This document shows positions 6,519-13,638 of a stretch of 33,547 bases of DNA, piece by piece. A program made the translations under genes and the position numbers. The notes below the pieces were generated by a model that was given only the letters and a program-made list of their open reading frames with translations, ran no database searches and was not told the DNA's origin. Position 1 is the first letter of the stretch. Every line of letters begins with the position of its first letter. The DNA is from a virus: the IMG/VR virus record IMGVR_UViG_3300022918_000026, positions 1 to 33,547 of that record; one strand, 5' to 3'.

Positions 6519-6895
6519 TTTATTTCGTTCAATGCCAAGGCAGCCAACGCATAAAAATCGGCCATACTAAATGTCCGATCGGCAGAATGCAGACAATTAT
6601 GGGCTGCAATGCATATCCGGTCGAATTGCTAGCGACGGTCGAGGGGTGTCGTAGGGTCGAGCGCTCTTATCACGAAAAACTTATAGAATATCGCGTCCAT
6701 GGCGAATGGTTCGAGCCATGCAGCGCGGTGCTGAAAGCGGTATCAGACGCCAAAATAGGCGTTTCATTGCCGCCCGCTTCTGTAGCTAGCGCCTCGAAAG
6801 GGTGGGCTGATAAAAAAGCGCTCAACCGTTTGAACAAATGTAAAATTATTCCTGAAATGTTCAAATCTATCGAAAAGGAGAAGTCGCCGTGCTGA
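6515..6895 (+). CDS. GIY-YIG-like protein (T5orf172/Mug113 type)
   Basis: A 126-residue protein whose first 70 residues match the small GIY-YIG branch: IYFVQ (2-6) in place of GIY, IKIG (13-16) in place of YIG, an arginine at 24, an acidic/basic helix around 45-57 and HGEWF (62-66). The family cuts or binds DNA, though many small phage members are uncharacterised and some may be inactive. The C-terminal 40 residues are lysine-rich with no known domain. The region is visibly richer in A and T than its neighbours, which may mean separate acquisition. It is coupled by ATGA to the HTH gene. Confidence 0.75.
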   Translation: MIYFVQCQGSQRIKIGHTKCPIGRMQTIMGCNAYPVELLATVEGCRRVERSYHEKLIEYRVHGEWFEPCSAVLKAVSDAKIGVSLPPASVASASKGWADKKALNRLNKCKIIPEMFKSIEKEKSPC

Positions 6896-6981
6896 AACGC
6901 TTTTTTGCCTACCTTGGCGCTATGTTCGCGCCTGAAGGATACGAAACCGAGGGTGGGTTTTTTTATGGAAAGGGTGAGTAA
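6889..6981 (+). CDS. 30-residue peptide with hydrophobic N terminus
   Basis: A GTG at 6889 follows a strong AAAAGGAG with good spacing and opens a 30-residue frame (begins VLKRFFAYLGAMFAP) that ends in TAA overlapping the next ATG as TAATG. The N-terminal half is a short amphipathic or membrane-seeking helix. The ribosome binding site and exact coupling argue for real translation, either as a peptide or to deliver ribosomes to the next gene. Confidence 0.5.
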   Translation: MLKRFFAYLGAMFAPEGYETEGGFFYGKGE

Positions 6982-7313
6982 TGTCCGACCCGTACCAAAT
7001 CGACGCATTGACGCGAGAGCAGATGCAGGCGCTGATTGACGCGCCTTTGGCGGAAGTTGGGAAAATCAACCTCCCGATGGGTAAAAGATCCCCCAAGCGC
7101 GGACCTAAGCCAATTTATGAAAATGAGTTTGCGCCAGCAATAACCGGCAAAGAGGCACGCGAACGGCGCGAAGCCGAGCGCGATAAAAAGATCGGTGCCG
7201 TCCTTAATTATTACGCCGGCACTGACATCCCGTTCGATCGCATCGCCGCCAATACCAAGCTGGATATTGACACCGTAATTCGCGTGATGGCGCAGAGAGG
7301 ACGAACGCAATGA
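6981..7313 (+). CDS. Probable HTH DNA-binding protein
   Basis: A 110-residue basic protein. The N-terminal part (LTREQMQALIDAPL) is helical; the middle is lysine- and proline-rich (KRSPKRGPKP) and looks flexible; the end (IPFDRIAANTKLDIDTVIRVM) has the spacing of a helix-turn-helix of the sigma/Fis-like sort. It starts by TAATG coupling and ends by ATGA coupling to another HTH protein, so both are likely regulators of the plus-strand genes. No family name can be given. Confidence 0.6.
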   Translation: MSDPYQIDALTREQMQALIDAPLAEVGKINLPMGKRSPKRGPKPIYENEFAPAITGKEARERREAERDKKIGAVLNYYAGTDIPFDRIAANTKLDIDTVIRVMAQRGRTQ

Positions 7314-7915
7314 GCCGTTGCACCCCCAGCACCGCAGAAGAACGCGCAAAAGTGCGTAGCATGGTAGCCAAATCCATGACCGCAAAGCAAATCGCAGCGG
7401 AAACTGGCAGGTCGGCTAAGTCCATCGTCTACATGGTATGCGCTTATGAGCTTGGCCCCTGGCGCGGTAAATCAGGCATGTTTCGTGACCTGACGCATAT
7501 CCCTGAGGATTTTGCCGAGCAGCACGGCCGCATGACGCAAACGCAGCTCGCGGCTCATTATGGCCGCTCTGGGTCCACAATATCTCTATGGGTGCGACGT
7601 GCTGGGTTGCTGCGTCCCAAGACGGTCAAGATCAACAAGACCAAAAAGCCGCCGGTTTCGAAAATCGAGATCAAGCCGATCTGCATGGGCAAAGGCGGCA
7701 AATCTGCTGTGGTCAATTTTCACCGCGACATGTCGCGTGTTGGCCTGGCGGTGGAGTTCCTGCGAAGCCTCAGCCCCGTATCACGCTGTCGCGCTGATGG
7801 CATACTGGACCCCAAGGGCAGCTATTGGCGCCGTGGGTCGGCTGTGTTTAACGATGAGCAGGTGGTGGAACGCGCGGATGAGATTCGGGCGCGTGCTGAA
7901 AGGATGGCGGCGTGA
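7310..7915 (+). CDS. DNA-binding protein with two HTH segments
   Basis: A 201-residue basic protein. Residues about 23-43 (MTAKQIAAETGRSAKSIVYMV) form one helix-turn-helix, and residues about 75-95 (MTQTQLAAHYGRSGSTISLW) form a second of the resolvase/GcrA-like type. The C-terminal half has no known motif but ends in a basic helix. It is coupled to both neighbours. It may be a transcription regulator of phage middle genes; this is inferred from the two HTH segments and position. Confidence 0.65.
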   Translation: MSRCTPSTAEERAKVRSMVAKSMTAKQIAAETGRSAKSIVYMVCAYELGPWRGKSGMFRDLTHIPEDFAEQHGRMTQTQLAAHYGRSGSTISLWVRRAGLLRPKTVKINKTKKPPVSKIEIKPICMGKGGKSAVVNFHRDMSRVGLAVEFLRSLSPVSRCRADGILDPKGSYWRRGSAVFNDEQVVERADEIRARAERMAA

Positions 7916-8145
7916 CTTATCCCCGCGTTATTATTTACGCCGATCCAGATGATATGCTCTTAGCGTCCCGCGTAGCTAAACGTGTCGGGGCGCCAGGATA
8001 CGAATGGCCCAAAGACGGCATCGCAATGGTTTCATTTCATAGCCCTGGGCAACAGATATGGGAGGGCGATAATTTTAGCGCTCGTCGTAACAAGTCCGGC
8101 TTTACGATTTACGGCCCTGATCGGACAAATGGAGCAGCAGCATGA
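7912..8145 (+). CDS. Small hypothetical protein
   Basis: A 77-residue protein starting at GTG 7912 (GTGA overlap with the upstream stop) and ending with an overlap on the next ATG. It begins with a beta-strand-like TYPRVIIYADPDDMLLA and contains short alternating strands afterwards (GIAMVSFHS, SGFTIYG). The family is not recognised. Confidence 0.58.
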   Translation: MTYPRVIIYADPDDMLLASRVAKRVGAPGYEWPKDGIAMVSFHSPGQQIWEGDNFSARRNKSGFTIYGPDRTNGAAA

Positions 8146-8318
8146 CCAACGAAACCACCGGCCCCGCGCTGCTGCGCTCGGTCGCGGATCAGGTGCGGGA
8201 GGCTTTGCGAGAGGCGATGATACATGCCAAAACTTCCAGCGAAGCGGAAGCGTTGGATGATCTGCTTTACTACATCACTAACGACACCGCGCTCCTACTG
8301 CGCCGGCTTATCCGATGA
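8142..8318 (+). CDS. 58-residue helical protein
   Basis: Translation from ATG 8142 gives 58 residues ending at a TGA that overlaps the next ATG. The start overlaps the upstream stop as ATGA. The product is almost all helix (LLRSVADQVREALREAM, then a leucine-rich end LLLRRLIR). Coupling on both sides is the main evidence that it is real. Function unknown. Confidence 0.55.
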   Translation: MTNETTGPALLRSVADQVREALREAMIHAKTSSEAEALDDLLYYITNDTALLLRRLIR

Positions 8319-8716
8319 AATACGGAGCAAAACGCACCGTATGCGGGACGGGGCATACCCACGACAGCAAGCTGGAGGCGGGGCGGTGTGACGAGCTAAC
8401 CGGCAAGGAGGCGCGCGGTGAGATCACGCATCTGGTACAGCAGCCCGTGTATAAGGTCGAGATCAATGGCAAGCTGATGTGTAAATACGTGGCGGACTTT
8501 TCGTGGTTCACGAAAGATTGCCAAATAATTGAGGACGTTAAGGGGTTCTCGACCCCTATTTTCAACCTGAAAAAGAAGCTGGTTGAGGCGTCGCACCCTG
8601 GCACCGTAATTACGGTCTGGCCTCCGAAGGTGAAGAAAAAGCGGAAAGTCGTACCCGCCAAAGAAGTGGCAACTAAGCGCCTGCGCAAACAGCTAACCGG
8701 CAGCCTAAAGGATTGA
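8315..8716 (+). CDS. DUF1064 nuclease-like protein
   Basis: A 133-residue protein with the DUF1064 pattern: N-terminal KYGAKRT, THDSKLEAGRCDEL with a conserved glutamate at residue 21, a Q-x-P-Y strand (QQPVYKVEI), then YVADFSW with aspartate 61, and IIEDVKGF with glutamate 73 and lysine 76. The D...ExK arrangement is that of a PD-(D/E)XK-type nuclease fold, and such phage proteins are proposed to resolve branched DNA during replication or packaging. It sits in the replication block just before the ssDNA-binding protein. Family assignment is firm; the reaction is inferred from the family. Confidence 0.82.
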   Translation: MKYGAKRTVCGTGHTHDSKLEAGRCDELTGKEARGEITHLVQQPVYKVEINGKLMCKYVADFSWFTKDCQIIEDVKGFSTPIFNLKKKLVEASHPGTVITVWPPKVKKKRKVVPAKEVATKRLRKQLTGSLKD

Positions 8717-8720
8717 TGTA

Positions 8721-9002
8721 ATGCCGTTCATGAGCGTCACCGAGAAGCCGTCACCGCCTCCCAAGCTGACCGGCCCAATCCTGACCCGCGCCGCGGCACG
8801 CGCCATGTACGCCGAGATCGTGAGCGAGTTGCAGGGTTGCGACGACAAGGACACGCTGGAGGTATACTTGATCACGATCGGGGAAGAATTGATCCAGTAC
8901 CAGAACGAGCTGGATTACCTGTGGTCTGGCGACGGTGAGGATTTTATCGGGCTTGACGGTGAAATTCAGCGTGCGTTCGCGCGGTTTGCGACGTACTATT
9001 AG
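8721..9002 (+). CDS. Acidic hypothetical protein
   Basis: A 93-residue protein beginning a few bases after the DUF1064 gene with AAAGGA upstream. A second in-frame ATG three codons later is equally possible. After a proline-rich start (KPSPPPKL) the rest is helical and acidic (EIVSELQGCDDKDTLEVYL, then IQYQNELDYLW). No motif recognised. A 69-base spacer without a gene follows. Confidence 0.6.
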   Translation: MPFMSVTEKPSPPPKLTGPILTRAAARAMYAEIVSELQGCDDKDTLEVYLITIGEELIQYQNELDYLWSGDGEDFIGLDGEIQRAFARFATYY

Positions 9003-9071
9003 AGAATTCCGCTTCAGGCGGATTGGGCGACCTGTCCCTAACAGGGGGTAAAGAGCAAAGAGGAAATAGAC

Positions 9072-9665
9072 ATGGGTTTTATGGCAGCACCGGCAGCGTC
9101 CGGCGATTTCACTACCTTCATCAAGTATGATGCCCGTAGCGGCAGGTGGCACACGAAGCCGGAAGGCGGCGGCGATATGTACGAGATCCAGAACATGACC
9201 GCGGTCGTGGATCTGGAGAACATCAAGACCGGCTGGTTCACGTTCATGGAAGGCGCGGCGCCCGTCAAGGTGTTCGATCCTTCACTGAGCGAGGCGGCGC
9301 CCAAGCCATCGCCTGACGCCAAGCGCGGCTTCCAAGTGATGATGTTCAGCGACAAGAACATCGGTGGCCTTCGTGAGTTCGCGGCGACGGCCGGCGCAGT
9401 GATCGAGGCGATGAATTCGCTCTACGATCTGTGGGAAGCGGGTAAGGCCGCGAACCCTGGCAAGTTGCCGGTCGTGAAGTGCATCAAGGTGACGCCGATC
9501 AAGAGCGCCAAGAGCACGAACTATCGTCCAGATTTCGAGATCGTGTCCTGGGCCGACCGTCCGGTTGAGCTAGAGGTTGACGATATGCCGGCGCCGAAGG
9601 CGGAGGACAAAAAACCCTCCGCCCCGCCGCCGCCTTTGGGCGGCGATGAAGATACGGTGTTCTAA
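9072..9665 (+). CDS. Probable phage single-stranded DNA-binding protein
   Basis: A 197-residue protein with a beta-rich body (FIKYDARSGRWHTKPEGG, IKTGWFTFMEG) and a flexible proline-rich acidic tail ending GGDEDTVF. An acidic tail closed by phenylalanine is the hallmark of ssDNA-binding proteins that recruit replication partners. I remember closely similar phage proteins located beside primase genes. It binds and protects replication intermediates if the call is right. AGAGGAAA precedes the ATG, and a clear terminator follows, so it ends a transcription unit. Confidence 0.65.
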   Translation: MGFMAAPAASGDFTTFIKYDARSGRWHTKPEGGGDMYEIQNMTAVVDLENIKTGWFTFMEGAAPVKVFDPSLSEAAPKPSPDAKRGFQVMMFSDKNIGGLREFAATAGAVIEAMNSLYDLWEAGKAANPGKLPVVKCIKVTPIKSAKSTNYRPDFEIVSWADRPVELEVDDMPAPKAEDKKPSAPPPPLGGDEDTVF

Positions 9666-9670
9666 TGATT

Positions 9671-9700
9671 AGGGCCGGGTAAAACCGGCCCTTTTCTTTT
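9671..9700 (+). terminator. Rho-independent terminator
   Basis: An 8-bp perfect stem (AGGGCCGG / CCGGCCCT, 9671-9678 with 9685-9692) closes a six-base loop and runs into TTTTCTTTT. It lies six bases after the ssDNA-binding protein's stop, a textbook intrinsic terminator. It separates early/middle transcription from the primase-helicase unit. Confidence 0.9.
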
Positions 9701-9725
9701 GTGATCGAATGTGATTAATAGGGTC

Positions 9726-9763
9726 GGGTCGAGGGAGCGTTTGCCGCGCTCAGACCTCGACCC
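9726..9763 (+). promoter_or_regulatory. Strong hairpin in the primase-helicase leader
   Basis: GGGTCGAGG (9726-9734) pairs with CCTCGACCC (9755-9763), and directly inside it GAGCG (9735-9739) pairs with CGCTC (9747-9751). This gives a 14-bp stem interrupted by a three-base bulge (AGA, 9752-9754) around a seven-base loop. No U-tract follows, so it is not a normal terminator. It may control expression of the primase gene or be part of an origin. Confidence 0.6.
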
Positions 9764-9792
9764 TAGCATTGGCCGGAGAGGACAGCCGCCGC

Positions 9793-9837
9793 GTGACTAT
9801 TTACATATCATATCTGCCGTCTGGCGCAAGCCTGTGA
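9793..9837 (+). CDS. Possible 14-residue leader peptide
   Basis: After a GGAGAGG (about 9775-9781) a GTG at 9793 opens a 14-codon frame (VTIYISYLPSGASL) whose TGA overlaps the GTG at 9834 that I prefer as the primase start. This is the same GTGA coupling used elsewhere in the genome. It may simply load ribosomes onto the primase gene, which has no good ribosome binding site of its own. Spacing between GGAGAGG and the GTG is longer than usual. Confidence 0.3.
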   Translation: MTIYISYLPSGASL

Positions 9838-11978
9838 AGCCGCTAATAGAGGTCGGCTCCGTCGATATCGATGCAATCAAGGCTCACTACCCGCTTGCGG
9901 ATTTTGTTGGTGAAACTGTCGCGCTGAAGCGTAAGGGCGGATCTCTGGTCGGGCTTTGCCCGTTCCATGATGAGCGCACGCCTAGTTTCACGATATACGA
10001 GAGCGACCAGCATTATACCTGTTACGGCTGTGGCGCATGGGGCGACCTGTTCGACTTCGCCAAGCATATTAAGGGTTGGTCGATCCGCGAGACGGCGGAG
10101 AATCTAAATGGTGGGATCATTCCAACCTATAGCTCCGATCAGATCGAGCAAATCAGGGCGAAAGCTTTGGCCGCCGAAGAGGTGCGCAATGCCCGGCGCA
10201 AAGAAGTCGTGCTTGAAGCACGGCGACGTTGGGACGCCGCGGTTCCTGCCATCAAGCACGATTACCTAACGCGCAAAGGCGTCGATGCGCACGGCACGCG
10301 TATGGAGTCCAGTGGGTTGCTGCTGGTTCCCTTGATCGGCACCGATGGCAAGGTGCAGTGCCTGCAAACCATATCCGCCGATGGGCAAAAGCTGTTCCTG
10401 AAAGACGGAACGGTAAATGACGGATTTTTCATCCTCGGCGGTAAGGTATCGGAAACCGTTGATACTGTGATGATAGCTGAGGGCTTCGCTACCGCTGCCA
10501 CTGTGCAGCAAGCGACTGGCCGGGTAACGATCTGCACATATAACGGTGGGAACATGGTCAATGTGGCCAAGTTTTTCGCTGATAAATACCCGCGCAAGCA
10601 ATTCCAAATTGCTGGTGATGACGACCACGGTAAGAAAGACAATGCTGGCGTTAAATCGGCTGTCGCCGCGGCTCAGGCTGCAGGTTGTGATTACATCCTG
10701 CCGCTGCGCAAGGAAGGATCTAGCGCCACCGACTTCAACGATATGGCAGTAGAGTACGGCTTGGAGGCTGTCACCAGCTATATAATGAGCGGCGAGGTGC
10801 CGGACGATGCTGAGCCGCCTACCCCCGAGCCGTTGCCCGACAGCGTATCGATCCGGCCTCTGGCTCCGTTCGACGCTACTGCTATCCCGGTTCGCCCCTG
10901 GGTCATCCGCGGCTGGTTGCTCAAACGCCAAGTGGCCATGCTTATCGCGCCGCCAGGCGTCGGCAAATCGACCATCACGCTACAGCAGGCCATCGCAATC
11001 GCGACCGGCATGGACTGGGGCGGCTGGAAAATCGAGCGGCCGGGCAAGGTGCTGCTAATCAACGTCGAGGATGACATTGATGAAATGCAGCGGCGTTGCG
11101 CCGCCGCGCTCGATGCTATGGGTCTGACGCAGGCAGATATCGCCGGCAAACTGTTCATTCACGATGGCGATCGGGAGTTCCTGATTATCAAGTCGATGCC
11201 CAACGGCGAAGTGATCTGGTCGCCGTTGGTTTCCGAGCTGACCGAAACCGTGATCCAGAACGATATCGGGGTGCTGATTGTGGATCCATTCGCGGAAACA
11301 CTGGTCGGTGAAGAGAACAGCAACGACGCGATGAAGAAAGCGGCCACCGGCTTCCGCCAGGTAGCAAGAGATGGCAACTGCGCTGTACTGCTGGTGCAGC
11401 ATACCAGCAAGGCCATGTCCACCGCTGCGGGTGATATGAACGCCTCGCGTGGCGGCAGCTCACAGACAGGCGTTGTACGCACTGCGGCTACGCTGTTCGA
11501 CATGGGCGCTGATGATGCGGCCAAGTTCGGTCTGCCGGACAAGGACAGGCGCTTCTACATCCGTTGGGATGATGCCAAATCAAACCAGTCCCTAAAGTCT
11601 GGTGAGCCGCTGTGGTTCCGCAAGGTTAGTGTCGATATCGGCAACGGAAGCGGGTTGCATGGCTCTGACAGCGTGGGAGCGATGGAGCCGTGGTCTCCGC
11701 CTGATGCGTTCGACAATATCTCTGTGGATATCGCGAACCAGATCCTGAACGAGCTGGCAGCAGGCACGTATAAGGAAGATCGCCGGGCGATCGTCAATGG
11801 CGACTGGGCAGGCTGTCCGGTAATGCGGATTGCCGAAAAGTCAGAAGAACAGGCCGTCCGTATCCTGCGCGTGTGGCGTGACAATAGCGTGCTTGAGCAG
11901 TTCAAGGACAAGGATCCGAACACCCGGCAGACCCGCAATTACGTGCGCGTGGTCGAGAAGAACAGGCCCCGGCTATGA
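9834..11978 (+). CDS. Fused primase-helicase (CHC2 zinc finger, Toprim, RepA-like ATPase)
   Basis: From GTG 9834 the product is 714 residues; an in-frame GTG at 9711 adds 41 residues, but these have no primase character and lie over the folded leader. Domains: CHC2 zinc finger with C42, H45, C63, C66 (CPFHDERTPSF ... CYGCG); Toprim with the glutamate in MIAEGFA (about 216) and acidic GDDD (about 261-264); then a RecA-fold ATPase with Walker A APPGVGKST (about 372-380), Walker B VLIVDPF (D484) and a QHTSKA sensor (about 522). It should unwind DNA and lay primers at the phage fork. With no polymerase gene in view, it probably hands over to the host replisome. Confidence 0.9.
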   Translation: MKPLIEVGSVDIDAIKAHYPLADFVGETVALKRKGGSLVGLCPFHDERTPSFTIYESDQHYTCYGCGAWGDLFDFAKHIKGWSIRETAENLNGGIIPTYSSDQIEQIRAKALAAEEVRNARRKEVVLEARRRWDAAVPAIKHDYLTRKGVDAHGTRMESSGLLLVPLIGTDGKVQCLQTISADGQKLFLKDGTVNDGFFILGGKVSETVDTVMIAEGFATAATVQQATGRVTICTYNGGNMVNVAKFFADKYPRKQFQIAGDDDHGKKDNAGVKSAVAAAQAAGCDYILPLRKEGSSATDFNDMAVEYGLEAVTSYIMSGEVPDDAEPPTPEPLPDSVSIRPLAPFDATAIPVRPWVIRGWLLKRQVAMLIAPPGVGKSTITLQQAIAIATGMDWGGWKIERPGKVLLINVEDDIDEMQRRCAAALDAMGLTQADIAGKLFIHDGDREFLIIKSMPNGEVIWSPLVSELTETVIQNDIGVLIVDPFAETLVGEENSNDAMKKAATGFRQVARDGNCAVLLVQHTSKAMSTAAGDMNASRGGSSQTGVVRTAATLFDMGADDAAKFGLPDKDRRFYIRWDDAKSNQSLKSGEPLWFRKVSVDIGNGSGLHGSDSVGAMEPWSPPDAFDNISVDIANQILNELAAGTYKEDRRAIVNGDWAGCPVMRIAEKSEEQAVRILRVWRDNSVLEQFKDKDPNTRQTRNYVRVVEKNRPRL

Positions 11979-12163
11979 TCGTAAGTCGTCGCGACATCGT
12001 CGCAAAGTCGTCGCGCCTCTTAGGGCAGTGCGACGACGAAAACGACTATAGTAAAATCCTGTCGTCGCACGCAACAACCCGCCGCCTTAGGTCGGCGCGG
12101 GATTGTCGCATGCTCGTCGCGTTTCGCTTGGGTAACGAATTTAGCTTGTTGGGGGCAGAATAA
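11975..12163 (+). CDS. Doubtful 62-residue ORF over the repeat cluster
   Basis: An ATG overlapping the primase stop opens 62 codons that end in TAATG with the HNH gene. Overlaps at both ends fit the genome's style, but there is no good ribosome binding site, the product is arginine-rich without pattern, and the DNA is filled with short repeats at an 11-base period, which is not a codon multiple. The DNA is therefore more likely selected as a binding site than as a protein. Confidence 0.3.
   Translation: MIVSRRDIVAKSSRLLGQCDDENDYSKILSSHATTRRLRSARDCRMLVAFRLGNEFSLLGAE
11985..12120. repeat. GTCGTCGC iteron-like cluster, candidate replication origin
   Basis: The octamer GTCGTCGC occurs at 11985, 12007 and 12061 and inverted at 12030-12037; ATCGTCGC lies at 11996, and weaker forms ATTGTCGC and CTCGTCGC lie at 12102 and 12113. 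The first three sites and the last two are each spaced by exactly 11 bases, about one helical turn. An A/T-rich stretch (about 12038-12060) lies between the inverted copy and the 12061 copy. Iterons next to a primase-helicase gene suggest an origin or a replication-protein binding site; a regulator's binding cluster is the alternative. Confidence 0.55.
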
Positions 12164-12630
12164 TGGCAAAATTATCGAAAGCGTTGCGGTTCGAGATCCT
12201 GGCTAGGGATGGATTCCGCTGCCAATATTGCGGCACGGGAGCGAAGGATACCGTGCTTCATGTCGATCATATCAAACCCTTGGCGAAGGGCGGTACGAAC
12301 GATCATGACAATCTTCAGGCGGCATGTGCGGATTGCAATCACGGCAAGGCTGATCGTTCGCTGATACCAAACAGGGCAGGTTTCGATCTTACCCCTGACC
12401 AGCGTCCGGCTCGCTTGGCAAAAATGCGTAAGGGGCAAGCCGCGGCAAAACTAAAACAGCCGCATGTCTTGGATACCGACGCAATCGACCAGTACGATGA
12501 ATTCAACGGCGACTATCAGCTTTGCCTGGTGTGGTGCCGGACACATCAAAGTTACGAGTGGCACTCGTTGGATGTCGATGATGTCGATAGCGGTGTTTTC
12601 GTTACGCTGACATCGGATCCGATCTCATGA
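12163..12630 (+). CDS. HNH endonuclease
   Basis: A 155-residue protein with a complete HNH zinc-finger nuclease domain in its first 62 residues: C20-x2-C23, HVDH (H33, D35, H36), asparagine 50 in the DNLQAAC helix, and C55-x2-C58 with H60. The HNH fold makes metal-dependent DNA nicks or breaks. The C-terminal 90 residues are unlike known domains and carry a second H/C-rich patch (VWCRTHQSYEWH). A GGGGGCAG lies before the ATG. It may be a homing-type mobile gene or a replication/packaging nuclease; its place far from the terminase genes does not favour the packaging role. Confidence 0.85.
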   Translation: MAKLSKALRFEILARDGFRCQYCGTGAKDTVLHVDHIKPLAKGGTNDHDNLQAACADCNHGKADRSLIPNRAGFDLTPDQRPARLAKMRKGQAAAKLKQPHVLDTDAIDQYDEFNGDYQLCLVWCRTHQSYEWHSLDVDDVDSGVFVTLTSDPIS

Positions 12631-13169
12631 TCGGCGCACCACCAACCGCCCATGAGAATCTGGAAAAGATCGACCTGATCGTTCGACAGGTGGACGAGCG
12701 CGGGCGCCAGGCAGACCAGCGCTGGGGTACGGGACGCCTGCCTCTGCTAGTGCCGATCGAGTGGGCTGAACGCTTCCGCACGCAGCGCCAGAAATTCTCC
12801 GCCGCGGTGTGGGAGTATGATGGCGCACAAGTCGCCAAGCACGGTGACGCGATGCTGAGGGCTTATGCCAAGCTGGACGAGCTGGCGGCGGTTGCTGGCC
12901 ATTCGGACGCGCCAGTCGATCAATGGGAGTTCATGGCCGGCGATGATCTGGTCGTGTTGGTGCGTACGCTGGCGGATACGGCGCGTGTAGATCTGCAGGG
13001 CCGCAAGGCGCAGGTCTGGTCACTTGATGAGATCGCCAGCGTGATCCAGGCGCACCCGATGATCGTCGCGGCCAAGAGTGCTTTCCCTGGTGCTGAGGTT
13101 GAGAGCGTGCGGCCGGCCAAAGCGGTGCGCGACAAGCTGAACGACGATCTGCAAGGATTGCCTTTTTAG
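12627..13169 (+). CDS. Hypothetical phage protein
   Basis: A 180-residue protein coupled to the HNH gene by ATGA. It is mostly helical, with a conserved-looking WGTGRLPLLVPIEWAERFRTQ segment at about residues 33-54 and WEYDGAQVAKHGDAMLRAYA just after. The WGxGRLPxLV segment resembles what I remember in hypothetical proteins of other alphaproteobacterial phages. No enzymatic motif is visible. It closes the replication block. Confidence 0.68.
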   Translation: MIGAPPTAHENLEKIDLIVRQVDERGRQADQRWGTGRLPLLVPIEWAERFRTQRQKFSAAVWEYDGAQVAKHGDAMLRAYAKLDELAAVAGHSDAPVDQWEFMAGDDLVVLVRTLADTARVDLQGRKAQVWSLDEIASVIQAHPMIVAAKSAFPGAEVESVRPAKAVRDKLNDDLQGLPF

Positions 13170-13178
13170 GAGAGTGTG

Positions 13179-13358
13179 GTGAATACCTGGCAGGATTATG
13201 AATACAACGATCTTCTGGCCCTTTCGCGCCTATCGGTGGAAGAGGTGAAGCGGCTCTGGGATGAATACGATGGGTGTAATTGTCCCGGCGGGGTTTCCGG
13301 GGAAATGATCCATCATCATCTCAACGCTCATGGCGAGGGCGCTTATTGCGCAGTCTGA
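13179..13358 (+). CDS. Small cysteine/histidine-containing protein
   Basis: The start is set at GTG 13179 because AGGAGAG (13168-13174) gives proper spacing, whereas a GTG three bases earlier is too close. The 59-residue product has an N-terminal helix (LSVEEVKRLWDEYDG), then CNCPGG and a run IHHHLNAHGEGAYC, a pattern that could hold a metal ion. The family is unknown. Confidence 0.58.
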   Translation: MNTWQDYEYNDLLALSRLSVEEVKRLWDEYDGCNCPGGVSGEMIHHHLNAHGEGAYCAV

Positions 13359-13399
13359 TCCATCTTGCAGCCAGCCTAAAACCGGAGTAAACAATCCCC

Positions 13400-13558
13400 A
13401 TGACAACCCTCCTGACCACCATCCTCTTGGCCATCCTGATCGTCGCGGTGCTTGTGTACGCAATCGACCTGATCGGCGTTGATGCGCGCCTTGGACAGCT
13501 GCTGAAGCTGGTTGTGGTCGTCGTGGCGCTGATCGTCGTGCTGGGGAGGGTGTTGTGA
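13400..13558 (+). CDS. Small two-helix membrane protein (holin-like or Thivi_2564-like)
   Basis: A 52-residue protein with two transmembrane segments: residues about 3-25 (LLTTILLAILIVAVLVYAI) and about 35-50 (LLKLVVVVVALIVVLG), split by a short polar turn (GVDARLGQ). The layout matches a small bacterial membrane family that I remember as Thivi_2564-type, and also that of small class II holins. Placement just before the small terminase is compatible with either. The ribosome binding site (CGGAG) is rather far from the ATG. The next tiny gene overlaps its end as GTGA. Confidence 0.6.
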   Translation: MTTLLTTILLAILIVAVLVYAIDLIGVDARLGQLLKLVVVVVALIVVLGRVL

Positions 13559-13638
13559 TCTGGAGCCACTTCCAGCGTGGACTTGGTTGGGGCTTGGGCC
13601 GCGGTCTGGCGTCGCGGTTGCTGCGGGTGTTCGGGTGA
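13555..13638 (+). CDS. 27-residue peptide in a GTGA chain
   Basis: A GTG at 13555 overlaps the stop of the membrane protein, and the 27-residue frame ends at a TGA overlapping the GTG start of the small terminase. The product is basic and amphipathic (begins VIWSHFQRGLGWGLG). Two successive GTGA junctions suggest that it is translated at least as a coupling peptide. There is no similarity to anything I know. Confidence 0.4.
   Translation: MIWSHFQRGLGWGLGRGLASRLLRVFG

Noticed and set aside
9031-9046. CCTGT/ACAGG hairpin before the ssDNA-binding protein gene as a terminator
   Set aside because: Five-bp stem without T-tract; too weak.
9711-9833. N-terminal extension of the primase-helicase from GTG 9711
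   Set aside because: No ribosome binding site, the start lies just after a terminator, the region folds into a strong hairpin, and the residues do not resemble any primase N terminus.
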